A stretch of 64,000 nucleotides of DNA from Marinobacter sp. 2_MG-2023 (GCF_030546935.1 NZ_JAUOPH010000004.1:496001-560000), one strand, 5' to 3'. Counted from the first letter of the stretch, positions 55,735 to 64,000 are shown. A program made the numbers and translations. The notes: generated by a model not told the origin, from the letters alone.

Positions 55735-56262
55735 TCACTGGGATTTCAGTTGGTGATAGCCACGATCGAAATAGACCAGGCTGCCAACCTCGTCCTGCTG
55801 TCGCACACCGACGACTTCGCAAAACAGGATGTCGTGGGTTCCCACGCTTACCCGCTTACTGATCATACAATCGAAGCTGATAAGAGCGCCCTCCAGTACC
55901 GGCGCACCGGTCACCGCCGTGCTCCAGTTGGCGGCAGCGAACCGCTGCTCCATTTCGGACTTGCCGCCAAAAATACCAGACAGGTCTGATTGGCTGTCAG
56001 CAAGGGTGTTTACGCACAGGCTCTCGCTGCTGCTGAATGCGTCGTATACAGAAGCTCCCCGGTTCAGGCAAACCAGTAAGGTCGGAGGTTCATCACACAC
56101 ACTACATACTGCCGTTGCAGTAAAACCTGCGCGGCCAACGGGCCCGTCAGTAGTAACAACGTTAACGGCGGCGGCCAGAGTCGACATGGCATCGCGGAAC
56201 GTCTGTTTGTCGACCTGCGGTGGCATGGCCAGAACCTCACGAAGTTGCTGTTGTGGTTTCAT
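55735..56262 (-). CDS. rutF: Flavin reductase RutF
   Basis: The 175-residue NAD(P)H:FMN reductase supplies reduced flavin to the RutA monooxygenase. The fold motifs [46 protein letters not shown] and the late [12 protein letters not shown] are typical of the FMN-binding split barrel. The ATG at 56262 has AGGAG nine bases upstream. It is the last gene of the rut operon. Confidence 0.92.
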   Translation of the reverse strand: MKPQQQLREVLAMPPQVDKQTFRDAMSTLAAAVNVVTTDGPVGRAGFTATAVCSVCDEPPTLLVCLNRGASVYDAFSSSESLCVNTLADSQSDLSGIFGGKSEMEQRFAAANWSTAVTGAPVLEGALISFDCMISKRVSVGTHDILFCEVVGVRQQDEVGSLVYFDRGYHQLKSQ

Positions 56263-56274
56263 GGTTTTCTCCTG

Positions 56275-56865
56275 TCAGGACAGACGGCAGGCGTCGGCGA
56301 ATTCAAGGCGCGACAACCTGTCATAAATTTTTTCCGGATTGCCATAACCCAGATTGATCAAAAGGTTCGATTTCCAGGTGGTTCCGGCGAAAAAAGCCTC
56401 GTTCACTTTCGAAGGGTCAAAGCCGGACATGGGTCCGGTATCCAGGCCCAGCGAGCGAGCAGCCAGTATCAGATAAGCCGCCTGCATGGAGCTGTTCCGG
56501 AAAGCGGTTTCATAAGCCATTTCCGGGCTGCTGGTAAACCAGCTGCGGGCATCGCCATGGGGAAACAACTCGGGCAGGCGCTCGTAGAATTCTTCGTCGT
56601 AAGCCACGATCACCGTAACCGGCGCCGTCATGGTTTTTTCGCGGTTGCCGCTGGACAGGCACGGCTCCAGCTTTTGTTTGCCGTCATCACTGCGAACGAA
56701 CTCAAAGCGAGCCGGGCAGCAGTTGGCCGAGGTTGGGCCCATTTTTACCAATTCATAGAGCTGCTTCAGAGTTTCATCAGTTACCGGCCGGTTTTGCCAG
56801 CCATTGTGCGTACGGGCCTCGAAAAATAGTTGATCGAGTGCCCTGGTTTCCAGCTGCTGGCTCAT
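56275..56865 (-). CDS. rutE: Malonic semialdehyde reductase RutE (nitroreductase fold)
   Basis: The 196-residue FMN-dependent enzyme reduces toxic malonic semialdehyde to 3-hydroxypropionate at the end of the Rut pathway. Family motifs [45 protein letters not shown] and [13 protein letters not shown] are intact. It overlaps rutD by 4 bp (ATGA). Confidence 0.94.
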   Translation of the reverse strand: MSQQLETRALDQLFFEARTHNGWQNRPVTDETLKQLYELVKMGPTSANCCPARFEFVRSDDGKQKLEPCLSSGNREKTMTAPVTVIVAYDEEFYERLPELFPHGDARSWFTSSPEMAYETAFRNSSMQAAYLILAARSLGLDTGPMSGFDPSKVNEAFFAGTTWKSNLLINLGYGNPEKIYDRLSRLEFADACRLS

Positions 56866-57695
56866 AGAACCTCCTGATTTACTTTGGCTTCTGTGGGTAG
56901 GCGGTGTTTGCGCAGGTGGTTTAGCATCAGAGTGTTAAAGCGTTCCGGCTCCGTAACATTGATCGCATGCCCACCCGACGGCAAAAGCTTCACGCTGGAC
57001 AGAGGCAACCGGGCAGCCAGTGTCTGGGAACAAGTCCAGGGGACAAGAGAGTCATCCCGGGTCGCCAGAACCAGCGCATCAACCCTCACCTCGGCCAGCT
57101 CTTCCGGGGTCATTTTCCATGTCTGCAGAGCATGCATACGGCGCAACAGATTTTCCTGGGGAGGAAAGCCAGCAAGCTGGTGGGTAATCTCCTGGTCCAA
57201 CCATTCGCTGTTCTCGGCAATCCAGACCGGCGGGTAAAGGAATAGCGGCTGGGCTTCCAGATAAGCCTCTGGACCATTACTTAACAGCAGTTTCCGACGA
57301 ACAGAGAAACATCGGCGCGAAAAGGCATTGGGTTCAGCCCAGGCATTAATCAGCAACAGACTTCCAAGCCGCCCTGGTGAAAGCCGCGCCAACTCAAGGC
57401 CTATCAACCCTCCGAGTGCATGCCCAATAAAATGCACCGGGCCTGAAGCCGTAGTTTCCAGAAGCGCATCCAGCTCGGCAGCCATATCCTTTACAGTATA
57501 GAATTTCGGCACCTCGCCACCGCTGCGACCGGTACCAAACTGGTCATAGACCAGAACCCGGTAGCGCTTGGCAAGCTCTGGCACCTGGGAAGCCCAGTAG
57601 CTACCTGAGCCCCCCAGACCAGCACTAAGCACGACGGTTTCACCATCGTCGGGACCCAAGGATTCCCAGTAAAGCGCCCCCGCAGTGCCACTCAT
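56862..57695 (-). CDS. rutD: RutD, alpha/beta-hydrolase-fold protein of uracil degradation
   Basis: The 277-residue protein has the alpha/beta hydrolase fold ([38 protein letters not shown]). At the nucleophile elbow it reads GHALGGL, with Ala where active hydrolases have Ser. This is also the case in E. coli RutD, which speeds aminoacrylate or carbamate breakdown without that serine. A candidate acid and base are in RDDSLVPW and [10 protein letters not shown]. rutC ends 2 bp upstream. Confidence 0.92.
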   Translation of the reverse strand: MSGTAGALYWESLGPDDGETVVLSAGLGGSGSYWASQVPELAKRYRVLVYDQFGTGRSGGEVPKFYTVKDMAAELDALLETTASGPVHFIGHALGGLIGLELARLSPGRLGSLLLINAWAEPNAFSRRCFSVRRKLLLSNGPEAYLEAQPLFLYPPVWIAENSEWLDQEITHQLAGFPPQENLLRRMHALQTWKMTPEELAEVRVDALVLATRDDSLVPWTCSQTLAARLPLSSVKLLPSGGHAINVTEPERFNTLMLNHLRKHRLPTEAKVNQEVL

Positions 57696-57696
57696 A

Positions 57697-58083
57697 TTAT
57701 TTACCTACGTGCGCGATGCTGGCGATCTCTACCAAAGCATCCGGTTTTACCAGCTCGCACTTGATACAGTATCGGGCAGGTTTCTCACCCGGAAAATACT
57801 CAGCGTATACCTTGTTGACAGCCGCGTAGTTGTCCCAGTCCGTTACCATGATCATGTTGAACGTGACGTCATCCATGGTGCCATTCGCGGCTTCGACAAC
57901 ACCTTTAATTGCCTCAAGCACGTGCCGGGTTTGAGCTTCGGCATCGCCCACATGAACCACATTGTTGTCCTTGTCGAACGGCAGGGTTCCGGAAACATAA
58001 AGGATGTCGTTGGCCATGGAGCCAGGCACATAGGGCGCCAGCGGCTTGCCGCTGCCTTCAGGAATAATGGATGTTTTTGGCAT
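57697..58083 (-). CDS. rutC: Aminoacrylate deaminase RutC (RidA family)
   Basis: The 128-residue YjgF/RidA-fold protein opens [37 protein letters not shown]. It ends with the conserved Arg and Glu of the ligand pocket in [18 protein letters not shown]. It converts 3-aminoacrylate to malonic semialdehyde with loss of ammonia. It lies 16 bp after rutB. Confidence 0.94.
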   Translation of the reverse strand: MPKTSIIPEGSGKPLAPYVPGSMANDILYVSGTLPFDKDNNVVHVGDAEAQTRHVLEAIKGVVEAANGTMDDVTFNMIMVTDWDNYAAVNKVYAEYFPGEKPARYCIKCELVKPDALVEIASIAHVGK

Positions 58084-58099
58084 GATAAATCTCCGTTGT

Positions 58100-58873
58100 T
58101 TAAGCAGGTATGGTTTGGGATGGCGTGGTTTTAGCCGTTTCGCTCAACGAGCCAAACGTGTTACAGAAATCATCGGTGCTGGACACCCAACCGAAAAAGG
58201 TCTCAATGTTGTACAGTGCAGCTTGCTGAATAAACTCTGGACCTGCCTGGTAGGTTGCGTCCGCGAGCACGACACCGAAATACTCCAGGAAGAAGCCATC
58301 ACGCAGAGTGGATTCCACACAAACGTTAGTGGCAATCCCGGTGAAGACCAGATTGCGGATACCACGGCTGCGCAGGATGCTGTCAAAAGCCGTGTTGAAA
58401 AAGCCACTGTAACGGGGCTTGGGTATAACGATGTCTCCGGTCTGCGGCTGCAGTTCATCAACCAGGTCATAATCCCATGTACCCTTGGCGAGCATGCTGC
58501 CATTCAGTTCCGGTGCTTTGCGCATGGCCTTCAGAGCATTGGACTTGTACCAGTTTGGAGAGCCCGGCCCACCCGCCTCCACGTACTCGGAGTCCCAGCC
58601 GTTCTGGAAAAAGATCACGGGAATACCGGCAGCCCTAGCCGTGGCAATGGCACGCTTGATTTGCTGGATAACCGGCCCGGTTGCAGACACATCGAAACCA
58701 GCCTTGTCCAGATAGCCACCAATGGTGGAGTAGGCGTTTTGCATATCAACGACCACCAGCGCAGTCTCACTGGCACGCATGTGCAAGGCTTCCGGTTTAC
58801 CCGGCAGTTCAAGTGCCGTTTCGTTACTGGTGTTCAGGGCATAACCTGACTTTTCAATCGCTATGTTGCTCAT
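58100..58873 (-). CDS. rutB: Ureidoacrylate amidohydrolase RutB (isochorismatase fold)
   Basis: The 257-residue enzyme hydrolyses ureidoacrylate released by RutA. The Asp-Lys-Cys triad of the isochorismatase fold is D43 ([10 protein letters not shown]), K152 ([11 protein letters not shown]) and C185 ([12 protein letters not shown]). The motif [11 protein letters not shown] and the long insert with [11 protein letters not shown] are specific to RutB. Its start overlaps the rutA stop (ATGA). Confidence 0.95.
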   Translation of the reverse strand: MSNIAIEKSGYALNTSNETALELPGKPEALHMRASETALVVVDMQNAYSTIGGYLDKAGFDVSATGPVIQQIKRAIATARAAGIPVIFFQNGWDSEYVEAGGPGSPNWYKSNALKAMRKAPELNGSMLAKGTWDYDLVDELQPQTGDIVIPKPRYSGFFNTAFDSILRSRGIRNLVFTGIATNVCVESTLRDGFFLEYFGVVLADATYQAGPEFIQQAALYNIETFFGWVSSTDDFCNTFGSLSETAKTTPSQTIPA

Positions 58874-59973
58874 ACCGCCTGCTCCAGTTCGTCATTGACA
58901 TGGACGCGGCTCTTCATCAATGGCTGGATATACTTGCCAAAGTCTTCAATGCCCTGAACAAAATCATCAAAGGTGAGCATGACACCACTGACCCCATTCA
59001 CAGTGGACACCTCATCCAGCATCCGGGCAACATTCTCATAGGAACCAACCAGGGTGCCCATGTTGATGTTCACCGCAGACGTGGGGTCTGACATCTGGCG
59101 AATGTTGGTATCGGATTTCGATTTTTTGTCTGCCGCACCCTGCTCCCCTAGCCAAGCTACCGCTTCTTCGTCCACACCTTCCTTGTAATGTTCCCAGCGC
59201 GCACGGGCAGCTTCGTCGGTTTCATCTGCGATGATCATGAACAGAGCAACCGAGCTGACATCACGGTCGGACGTTTCCATTGCCTTCACCAGGCGGTCTA
59301 CCGTCGGGGCAAAAGCAGTCGGAGTATTTACGCCCTTGCCAAAGCAGAAGTTGTAGTCGGCATACTTCGCGGTGAACGCCATGCCGGCTTCGCTTTGACC
59401 GGCGCAGATAACCTTCATGTCTGCCTTGGGTACAGGGCTGACCCTGCAATCGTCCATCTTGAAATGCTCACCTTTGAAGTCACTGCGACCAGTGGCCCAG
59501 AGATCCCTCAAAACTTGGGCATACTCGCCCAGATAATCGTAACGGGAGCCGAAAAATTCATCTCCTGGCCAAAGGCCCATCTGGGAGTATTCCGGTTTCT
59601 GCCATCCGGTCACCAGGTTGACCCCGAAGCGCCCGTCCGAAATAGAATCAATCGTGGAGGCCATTCGGGCCACGATGGCAGGCGGCATGGTAAGTGTTGC
59701 AGCCGTAGCAAACAGTTTGATCTTGCTGGTAACAGCCGCCAGCCCGGCCATCAGAGTGAACGACTCAAGGTTATGTTCCCAGAACTCCGTTTCGCCACCG
59801 AAGCCCCGCAGCTTGATCATCGACAATGCGAAGTCAAAACCGTAATTTTCGGCTTTCTGAGTAATCTCCTTGTTCAGTTCAAAGGTTGGCATGTACTGCG
59901 GTGCATTCTTTGAGATCAACCAGCCATTGTTGCCGATAGGAATGAAGACTCCGATATTCATCTGTTCGCTCAT
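58870..59973 (-). CDS. rutA: Pyrimidine monooxygenase RutA (luciferase-like)
   Basis: ATG 59973 is chosen because GAGGTGG stands in front of it; a GTG nine bases upstream is also open. The 367-residue FMN-dependent monooxygenase opens the uracil (or thymine) ring between N3 and C4 to give ureidoacrylate peracid. Its TIM-barrel signatures include [40 protein letters not shown] and [23 protein letters not shown]. It is the first gene of rutABCDEF. The permease gene rutG usual in E. coli is missing. Confidence 0.96.
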   Translation of the reverse strand: MSEQMNIGVFIPIGNNGWLISKNAPQYMPTFELNKEITQKAENYGFDFALSMIKLRGFGGETEFWEHNLESFTLMAGLAAVTSKIKLFATAATLTMPPAIVARMASTIDSISDGRFGVNLVTGWQKPEYSQMGLWPGDEFFGSRYDYLGEYAQVLRDLWATGRSDFKGEHFKMDDCRVSPVPKADMKVICAGQSEAGMAFTAKYADYNFCFGKGVNTPTAFAPTVDRLVKAMETSDRDVSSVALFMIIADETDEAARARWEHYKEGVDEEAVAWLGEQGAADKKSKSDTNIRQMSDPTSAVNINMGTLVGSYENVARMLDEVSTVNGVSGVMLTFDDFVQGIEDFGKYIQPLMKSRVHVNDELEQAV

Positions 59974-60065
59974 CTGTTCCACCTCACAGTTCCGGTTTTA
60001 AGGTGCCTCATGGAACAGCACCCTTTCCGACAACCGCAGCATAATATCGGCCATAATTTGTTTTA

Positions 60066-60082
60066 TATCTGATTTTCAGATA
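60066..60082. repeat. Perfect inverted repeat upstream of rutA
   Basis: TATCTGA-TTT-TCAGATA is a perfect 7-3-7 palindrome, 92 bp before the rutA start. It does not match the RutR form and could bind a second regulator (for example a nitrogen or carbon control protein). Confidence 0.6.
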
Positions 60083-60107
60083 CTTGCATGATTCAAGAAA
60101 ACGCTTT

Positions 60108-60123
60108 CAGACCAAACGGTCTG
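60108..60123. promoter_or_regulatory. RutR-like operator 6 (rutA-rutR divergent region)
   Basis: CAGACCA-AA-CGGTCTG has the GACCA-NN-nGGTC core and is itself a strong palindrome (six of seven pairs), though only 9 of 14 positions fit the E. coli form. It lies between the divergent rut operon and the regulator gene, so it could serve both. Confidence 0.55.
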
Positions 60124-60256
60124 CTTTAGAGCACTTGGTTTGTGCAGCGCGTTCGCTTTTGGGGCAAGATCAAGGAAATGATTAAAGGTCCTATCCATGG
60201 AAGATTCCGGTGCTAGAATGATCGCCACATTCAGACAGCGGATAGTGGAGAGCCAC

Positions 60257-60949
60257 GTGAGTGCCAGCACCAGAGGCAAGGAGCCAGCCCGACAAGCCAG
60301 ACGCAAGCAGCAACGGGTACCCTCTGCTGCATCGTTGAGCAGACGACTGCGCAATAGCGAAAGAAAGCGCGCTGTTATTCTTGAAGCGGCACTGGAGACT
60401 TTTTCCAAGTATGGGATACATGGAGCAAGCATCGAACAGATCGCTCTACAGGCAGATGTGTCGAAAACCAACCTGTTCTATTACTTCACTAATAAAGAAG
60501 AGCTTTACGTCAGCGTACTGCGAAACCTACTGGATCTATGGCTGAAGCCACTGAGAGCTTTCACGGAAGACCAGGACCCGATTGAGGCTATTCGTGACTA
60601 CCTCAGGGTCAAACTGGAGTTCTCCCGAGACCACCCAGCAGAATCCCGCCTTTTCTGCATGGAGGTCATGCAGGGCGCCCCCCTGATGCTGACAGAATTG
60701 CAGCAGCCGCTTCACGATCTGGTCGAGAACAAAATTGCAGTTATTCAAACATGGATAGATCAAGGCAAGCTGTCCGCCGTGGAACCTTACCACTTGATTT
60801 TCTCACTCTGGGCAACGACTCAGCACTACGCAGACTTTCGGGTTCAGATCGAAGCTGTCGCCGGGAAGACCCTGGATGATCCTGCATTTTTCACAGAGAC
60901 CCTGAAGAGCCTTGAGACCATCATTCTCAACGGCGTAAGCCCTCGATAG
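60257..60949 (+). CDS. rutR: TetR-family regulator RutR
   Basis: I choose GTG 60257 because GGAG lies six bases upstream; an ATG at 60197 in the same frame would add 20 residues. The 230-residue protein matches E. coli RutR closely from the helix-turn-helix (AALETFSKYGIHGASIEQIALQADVSKTNLFYYFTNKEELY) onward. The ligand-binding domain (SRLFCMEVMQGAPLM, HLIFSLWATTQHYADF) and the ending GVSPR also match. RutR is released from DNA by uracil and thymine. Seven matching operators in this window make it the likely master of the island. A terminator follows the stop. Confidence 0.93.
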   Translation: MSASTRGKEPARQARRKQQRVPSAASLSRRLRNSERKRAVILEAALETFSKYGIHGASIEQIALQADVSKTNLFYYFTNKEELYVSVLRNLLDLWLKPLRAFTEDQDPIEAIRDYLRVKLEFSRDHPAESRLFCMEVMQGAPLMLTELQQPLHDLVENKIAVIQTWIDQGKLSAVEPYHLIFSLWATTQHYADFRVQIEAVAGKTLDDPAFFTETLKSLETIILNGVSPR

Positions 60950-60968
60950 ATCGTCTGACCCATCTCCG

Positions 60969-60990
60969 ATGGGGCGCCCGCCCCCATTTT
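60969..60990 (+). terminator. Terminator after rutR
   Basis: ATGGGG (60969-60974) pairs with CCCCAT (60982-60987) around a GC-rich loop that adds CG pairs, followed by TTTT. It lies 20 bp after the rutR stop. Confidence 0.6.
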
Positions 60991-61032
60991 GTGCTTAAAG
61001 CTCCGCCCAACCCAAAACCATGCACTCTAATC

Positions 61033-61048
61033 TAGACCATTTGATCCG
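61033..61048. promoter_or_regulatory. RutR-like operator 7 (dioxygenase C operon)
   Basis: TAGACCA-TT-TGATCCG fits the RutR form at 10 of 14 positions and shares the central ACCATTTGATC with operator 1. It is 156 bp before the dioxygenase C start, farther than the others, with a TATAAA (61095-61100) in between. Confidence 0.5.
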
Positions 61049-61204
61049 CACGAAAGCACCCAAAAAACCTAAGACCATGGTTTACATGTGATTTTATAAA
61101 CTGGCACACATGCTGCAGCCTCTTTTCTGGAGCGAGATCCCTTTTTGTCCTGGCCAAAACCAGGCCCTTCTCGCAATAACCTGACTGAAAGGAGGGTGTC
61201 ACCC

Positions 61205-62215
61205 ATGCAGTTGCAACACGTACCAACTATTGATCTTGCCCCATACTTCGAGGGCACCCCCGAAGGTAAGCAGAAGGTTGCCAAGGAGGTCGACAGAGCC
61301 TGCAAAGATATTGGGTTCCTCGTGATAACCAACCATGGCATTCCCAAGGAGCTGGTAGACCGCGTTTACTCACTGAGCCAACAGTTTTTTAACGAACCCA
61401 TGGCTGAAAAGCGCAAAGTGGACCGCCCCAGTCCGGACATGGTGCGCGGTTATAGTGCGGTCGCAGAGGAAAGCCTGTCCTACTCTATGGAAGAAGCCGC
61501 ACCGGGGGATCTGAAAGAATCATTCTCCATCGGTCCGACCGACGTACCTGACGATGAATACCATCGCGGCCCGGCAGCCGGCCCCCACTTCGCACCGAAT
61601 GTCTGGCCCGAAACCATCGAAGGCTTTAAAGAAGCCTACGCCGAGTATTTCGATGCGATGAGCAGCCTTGCGCGCTCACTGATGCGCATCTTCGCCCTTT
61701 CCCTGAAGCTCGACGAACATTTCTTCGACGATAAAATCGACAAAGAAATCAGCATGCTACGGACCCTAAGCTACCCCAACATGGGAACCAATATTGAGGA
61801 AGGCCAGATGCGTGCAGGCGCCCACACCGACTACGGCAGCCTGACCATCGTAAAACCGGATAACTCTCCGGGCGGCCTTCAGGTGTGCAACCAGAACGGA
61901 GACTGGGTGAGTGTGCCTTACGCTGAGGACAGCTTCGCGGTCAATATTGGCGATCTCATGATGCGCTGGACCAACGATCAATGGATTTCTACCTTGCATC
62001 GTGTCGTCAACCCGCCGCTGGAAGCAAATACTGCTCACCCTCGCCAGTCCATCGTTTTTTTCCATCAGCCCAATTACGACGCCATGATCGAATGTCTGCC
62101 CAGCTGCCTGGGTGAAAATGGCCAGGCAACCTACCCCCCAGTCAGTTCCGGCGATCACCTGAAATCCAAATTCGTTAAACAGACCACTTTTGGTGGGACC
62201 CAGGAGGTAGCCTGA
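61205..62215 (+). CDS. Fe(II)/2-oxoglutarate dioxygenase, isopenicillin N synthase family (C)
   Basis: ATG 61205 follows a strong AAAGGAGG site; the open frame upstream lacks family features. The 336-residue enzyme has DIOX_N (VPTIDLAPYFEG start) and the triad H207, D209 (AHTDYGS) and H265 (STLHRVV), with R280 and S282 for 2-oxoglutarate. It heads an operon with a VOC protein and a BMP-type nucleoside ABC transporter. This is the strongest hint in the window that these dioxygenases act on nucleosides or bases. Confidence 0.9.
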   Translation: MQLQHVPTIDLAPYFEGTPEGKQKVAKEVDRACKDIGFLVITNHGIPKELVDRVYSLSQQFFNEPMAEKRKVDRPSPDMVRGYSAVAEESLSYSMEEAAPGDLKESFSIGPTDVPDDEYHRGPAAGPHFAPNVWPETIEGFKEAYAEYFDAMSSLARSLMRIFALSLKLDEHFFDDKIDKEISMLRTLSYPNMGTNIEEGQMRAGAHTDYGSLTIVKPDNSPGGLQVCNQNGDWVSVPYAEDSFAVNIGDLMMRWTNDQWISTLHRVVNPPLEANTAHPRQSIVFFHQPNYDAMIECLPSCLGENGQATYPPVSSGDHLKSKFVKQTTFGGTQEVA

Positions 62216-62216
62216 A

Positions 62217-62603
62217 ATGAGCACACTTTCTTATGTGAACATCTTTGCCGAAGACATTGAGGGCCTGAGCGTCTTCTACCGGGACCTGTTCGGCTTCAAA
62301 GAAATCCCCGAAATCCGTTCGCCCATTTTCCGTGGGCTGGACACAGGTCGCTCCTGCATCGGCTTTAACGCAATAGACGCCTACGAGTTGTTGAAACTGG
62401 ATGACTACTCAGACACCAAAGGCTGCAAATTCCTTCTCAACATAGATGTCGACAGCCAGGAAGAGGTGGATGAGTTCGTGCCCAAGGCGCTGGGCGCAGG
62501 CGCCACTCTCATCAAAGAGCCCTACAAAACCTACTACAACTGGTATCAGGCCGTGCTCCTGGACCCTGAAGGTAATGTTTTCCGAATCAATTACATGATG
62601 TAG
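62217..62603 (+). CDS. VOC (glyoxalase/dioxygenase-fold) protein
   Basis: The 128-residue protein has two beta-alpha-beta-beta-beta modules: LSYVNIFAEDIEGLSVFYRDLFGFKEIPEIRSP near the start and KGCKFLLNIDVDSQEEVDEFVPKALGAGATLIKEPYKTYYNWYQAVLLDPEGNVFRINY at the end. E and H metal ligands of enzymatic VOC members are not obvious, so it may bind rather than convert a ligand. It starts one base after the dioxygenase C stop. Its place in a nucleobase operon is the only functional clue. Confidence 0.83.
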   Translation: MSTLSYVNIFAEDIEGLSVFYRDLFGFKEIPEIRSPIFRGLDTGRSCIGFNAIDAYELLKLDDYSDTKGCKFLLNIDVDSQEEVDEFVPKALGAGATLIKEPYKTYYNWYQAVLLDPEGNVFRINYMM

Positions 62604-62635
62604 ACCTGCCTTACCAACCCAAAGGAAATAACGCG

Positions 62636-63724
62636 ATGAAAAAGCTACTACTCAGTGCCGGTTTTGCACTGGCCAGCTTCTTTGGCCTGACGAACGTTGC
62701 TAACGCCGAGGGCCTGACTCTCGACGGGCCGCCTAAGGTTGCCATGATATACATCTCCCCAACCAACGATGGTGGCTGGACCCAGGCGTTCGACGAAGCA
62801 CGTCTGCGCCTCGAGGAAGAGCTGGGAATCAAAATCCAGTATGTAGAAAGCGTTCCTGAATCTGCATCAGCTATTCGCCCGGCTGTAGAGCGGTTTATCA
62901 AACGCGGTACCAATATCGTTATCGGTACCGCTTTCGGTTACTCCGACACCTTCAAGTCGTTATCTGAAGACTATCCAGATGTTGCCTTCCTGAATGGTTC
63001 CGGTACGACCAACGGTCCCAATCTGCTGTCGTTCTATGGTCGTACCTACGAAAGTCAGTACCTCTGCGGCATGGCTGCAGGCGCTGCATCAGAAACGGGC
63101 AAACTGGGCTTTGTTGCCGCGAACCCGTTTGGACCAGTCAACTGGACCATCAACGCCTACGCCATGGGTGCCCGTGAAATGAACCCAGATGCAACCGTTT
63201 CTGTGGTCTATACCGGAGCCTGGAATGACCCCACCAAAGAGCGCTCTGCAACCAAGGCTCTGATCGACCAGGGCGCGGATGTTATCGGTCAGCATGTGGA
63301 CACACCGACACCGCAACTGGTTGCTCAGGAAAACGGCGTTCTGGGTACAGGCCACCACCGTGATTTCCGCGAGTTTGCCCCGGAAGCCACCATATGTTCT
63401 TCCGTCTGGGTCTGGGATCGTTTCCTGAAAACAGAGCTGGAAAAAATCATTGCCGGAAACTGGGTACCTGAACCGCACGGTGCGCTTCTGTCCATGCAAG
63501 AAGGTGGAACGGATATCGCCTGCTGCGGCAAGAACATCGACAAGCAGGAAGAAGCCAAAATCATGGCCGCTCGTGACGAACTCCTGAAAGGTGAACTGGA
63601 AGTCTACGCAGGTCCAGTTGTCGATCTGGACGGAAATGTCCGTGCTGCCGAAGGGGAAGTCCTCCCGGACGGCGCCCTGTGGCAGATGGACTGGTTTGTT
63701 GATGGAGTTATTACCCAACAATGA
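62636..63724 (+). CDS. BMP-family ABC transporter substrate-binding protein (nucleoside/purine type)
   Basis: The 362-residue protein has a signal peptide (to NVANAEG) and the BMP/PnrA fold: KVAMIYISPTNDGGWTQAFDEARLRLEE, NIVIGTAFGYSDTFKSLSEDYPDVAFLN and the ligand-pocket region SVWVWDRF. BMP proteins bind purine nucleosides or bases in other bacteria. It follows the VOC gene by 32 bp, and its stop overlaps the ATPase gene. This type does not take part in the NMT1/THI5 importers, so the island has a third uptake route. Confidence 0.9.
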   Translation: MKKLLLSAGFALASFFGLTNVANAEGLTLDGPPKVAMIYISPTNDGGWTQAFDEARLRLEEELGIKIQYVESVPESASAIRPAVERFIKRGTNIVIGTAFGYSDTFKSLSEDYPDVAFLNGSGTTNGPNLLSFYGRTYESQYLCGMAAGAASETGKLGFVAANPFGPVNWTINAYAMGAREMNPDATVSVVYTGAWNDPTKERSATKALIDQGADVIGQHVDTPTPQLVAQENGVLGTGHHRDFREFAPEATICSSVWVWDRFLKTELEKIIAGNWVPEPHGALLSMQEGGTDIACCGKNIDKQEEAKIMAARDELLKGELEVYAGPVVDLDGNVRAAEGEVLPDGALWQMDWFVDGVITQQ

Positions 63725-64000
63725 GTAAACAGAACGCGATCCAGCTGAGCGGTGTCAGCAAGACCTTTGATGGTTTCAAGGCTCTTACCGACGCCGACTT
63801 TACCGCCAAGTGGGGAGAGGTTCATGCCCTTCTGGGGGAAAACGGAGCCGGCAAGTCGTCCCTGATGAACATAGTGGCCGGTTTGTATGGCCCCGAAGGC
63901 GGATCGTTGTTCATTGATGACAACCCGATAAAACTCAAAGGCCCCAAGGAAGCAGCCAAGCTCGGCATTGGTATGGTGCACCAGCATTTCAAACTGGTGA
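63721..64000 (+). CDS. ABC transporter ATP-binding protein of the BMP system (5' part only)
   Basis: ATG 63721 overlaps the binding-protein stop (ATGA). The 93 codons inside the window read into a sugar/nucleoside-type ATPase: IQLSGVSKTFDGFKALTDADF, Walker A GENGAGKSS and the Q-loop start GMVHQHFKLV. This type has two ATPase domains (about 500 residues), and the permease genes should follow outside the window. Confidence 0.92.
   Translation, partial: MSKQNAIQLSGVSKTFDGFKALTDADFTAKWGEVHALLGENGAGKSSLMNIVAGLYGPEGGSLFIDDNPIKLKGPKEAAKLGIGMVHQHFKLV

Noticed and set aside
61071..61084. AAGACCATGGTTTA as an eighth RutR-like site
   Set aside because: The half sites have no 2-bp spacer and the right half is poor; I do not count it.
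1..64000. CRISPR arrays, insertion sequences, prophage genes or integrase-tRNA islands
   Set aside because: I saw no regularly spaced repeats, transposase motifs or integrase next to the tRNA-Phe gene; absence is based on reading only.

Overview
The window looks like chromosome of a marine gammaproteobacterium, most likely Marinobacter or a close relative. I infer this from gene content and order: fabAB, a sufBCDS-A-T-E operon, flgP-flgT, a hmu heme locus, a his block in the order hisB-H-A-F, and mutY-yggX-tRNA-Phe. No database was consulted. Coding density is high. I saw no insertion sequence, prophage or CRISPR array.

Left part (1-20 kb): a partial methyltransferase, a SirB2-like membrane protein and nnrS (nitric oxide response). 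Then come fabA-fabB (unsaturated fatty acid synthesis), a very short AraC-type DNA-binding protein and the tRNA hydroxylation gene trhP/yegQ. A complete SUF iron-sulfur operon (sufB, C, D, S, an A-type carrier, sufT, sufE) follows, behind a promoter overlapped by a near-perfect IscR type-1 site. After it lie flgP-flgT (flagellar, with a sigma-54-like promoter), a TraF-like outer-membrane protein, cca, a pteridine reductase, a thiolase and trmL.

Middle part (20-43 kb): a Fur-boxed heme uptake operon on the minus strand (hmuR receptor, HmuY-type lipoprotein, hmuS, hmuT, hmuU, hmuV). Then secB, a rhodanese-like protein, gpmI-envC-ctpA-polysaccharide deacetylase, hisBHAF, a SRPBCC protein, an AsmA protein, mutY, yggX, tRNA-Phe with its own promoter and terminator, a fatty acid hydroxylase, and a 51-residue basic ORF not usually called.

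Right part (42-64 kb): an accessory catabolic island for nucleobases. It holds a full rutABCDEF uracil-degradation operon with a divergent RutR-type regulator. Two complete NMT1/THI5-type ABC importers and a third, orphan binding protein are present. So are a guanine-deaminase-like enzyme with a WrbA-like flavoprotein, an 8-oxoguanine deaminase, three isopenicillin-N-synthase-type Fe(II)/2-oxoglutarate dioxygenases, an alpha/beta hydrolase, a VOC protein and a BMP-type (nucleoside) ABC transporter that runs off the right edge.

The main finding is that seven 16-base imperfect palindromes resembling the E. coli RutR operator TTGACCA-NN-TGGTCAA lie in the promoter regions of these units. They appear to tie transport, oxidation, deamination and ring opening into one RutR-like regulon. 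The three dioxygenases inside it have no described place in the Rut pathway. My inference is that they oxidise methylated or otherwise modified purines and pyrimidines before deamination or ring cleavage.
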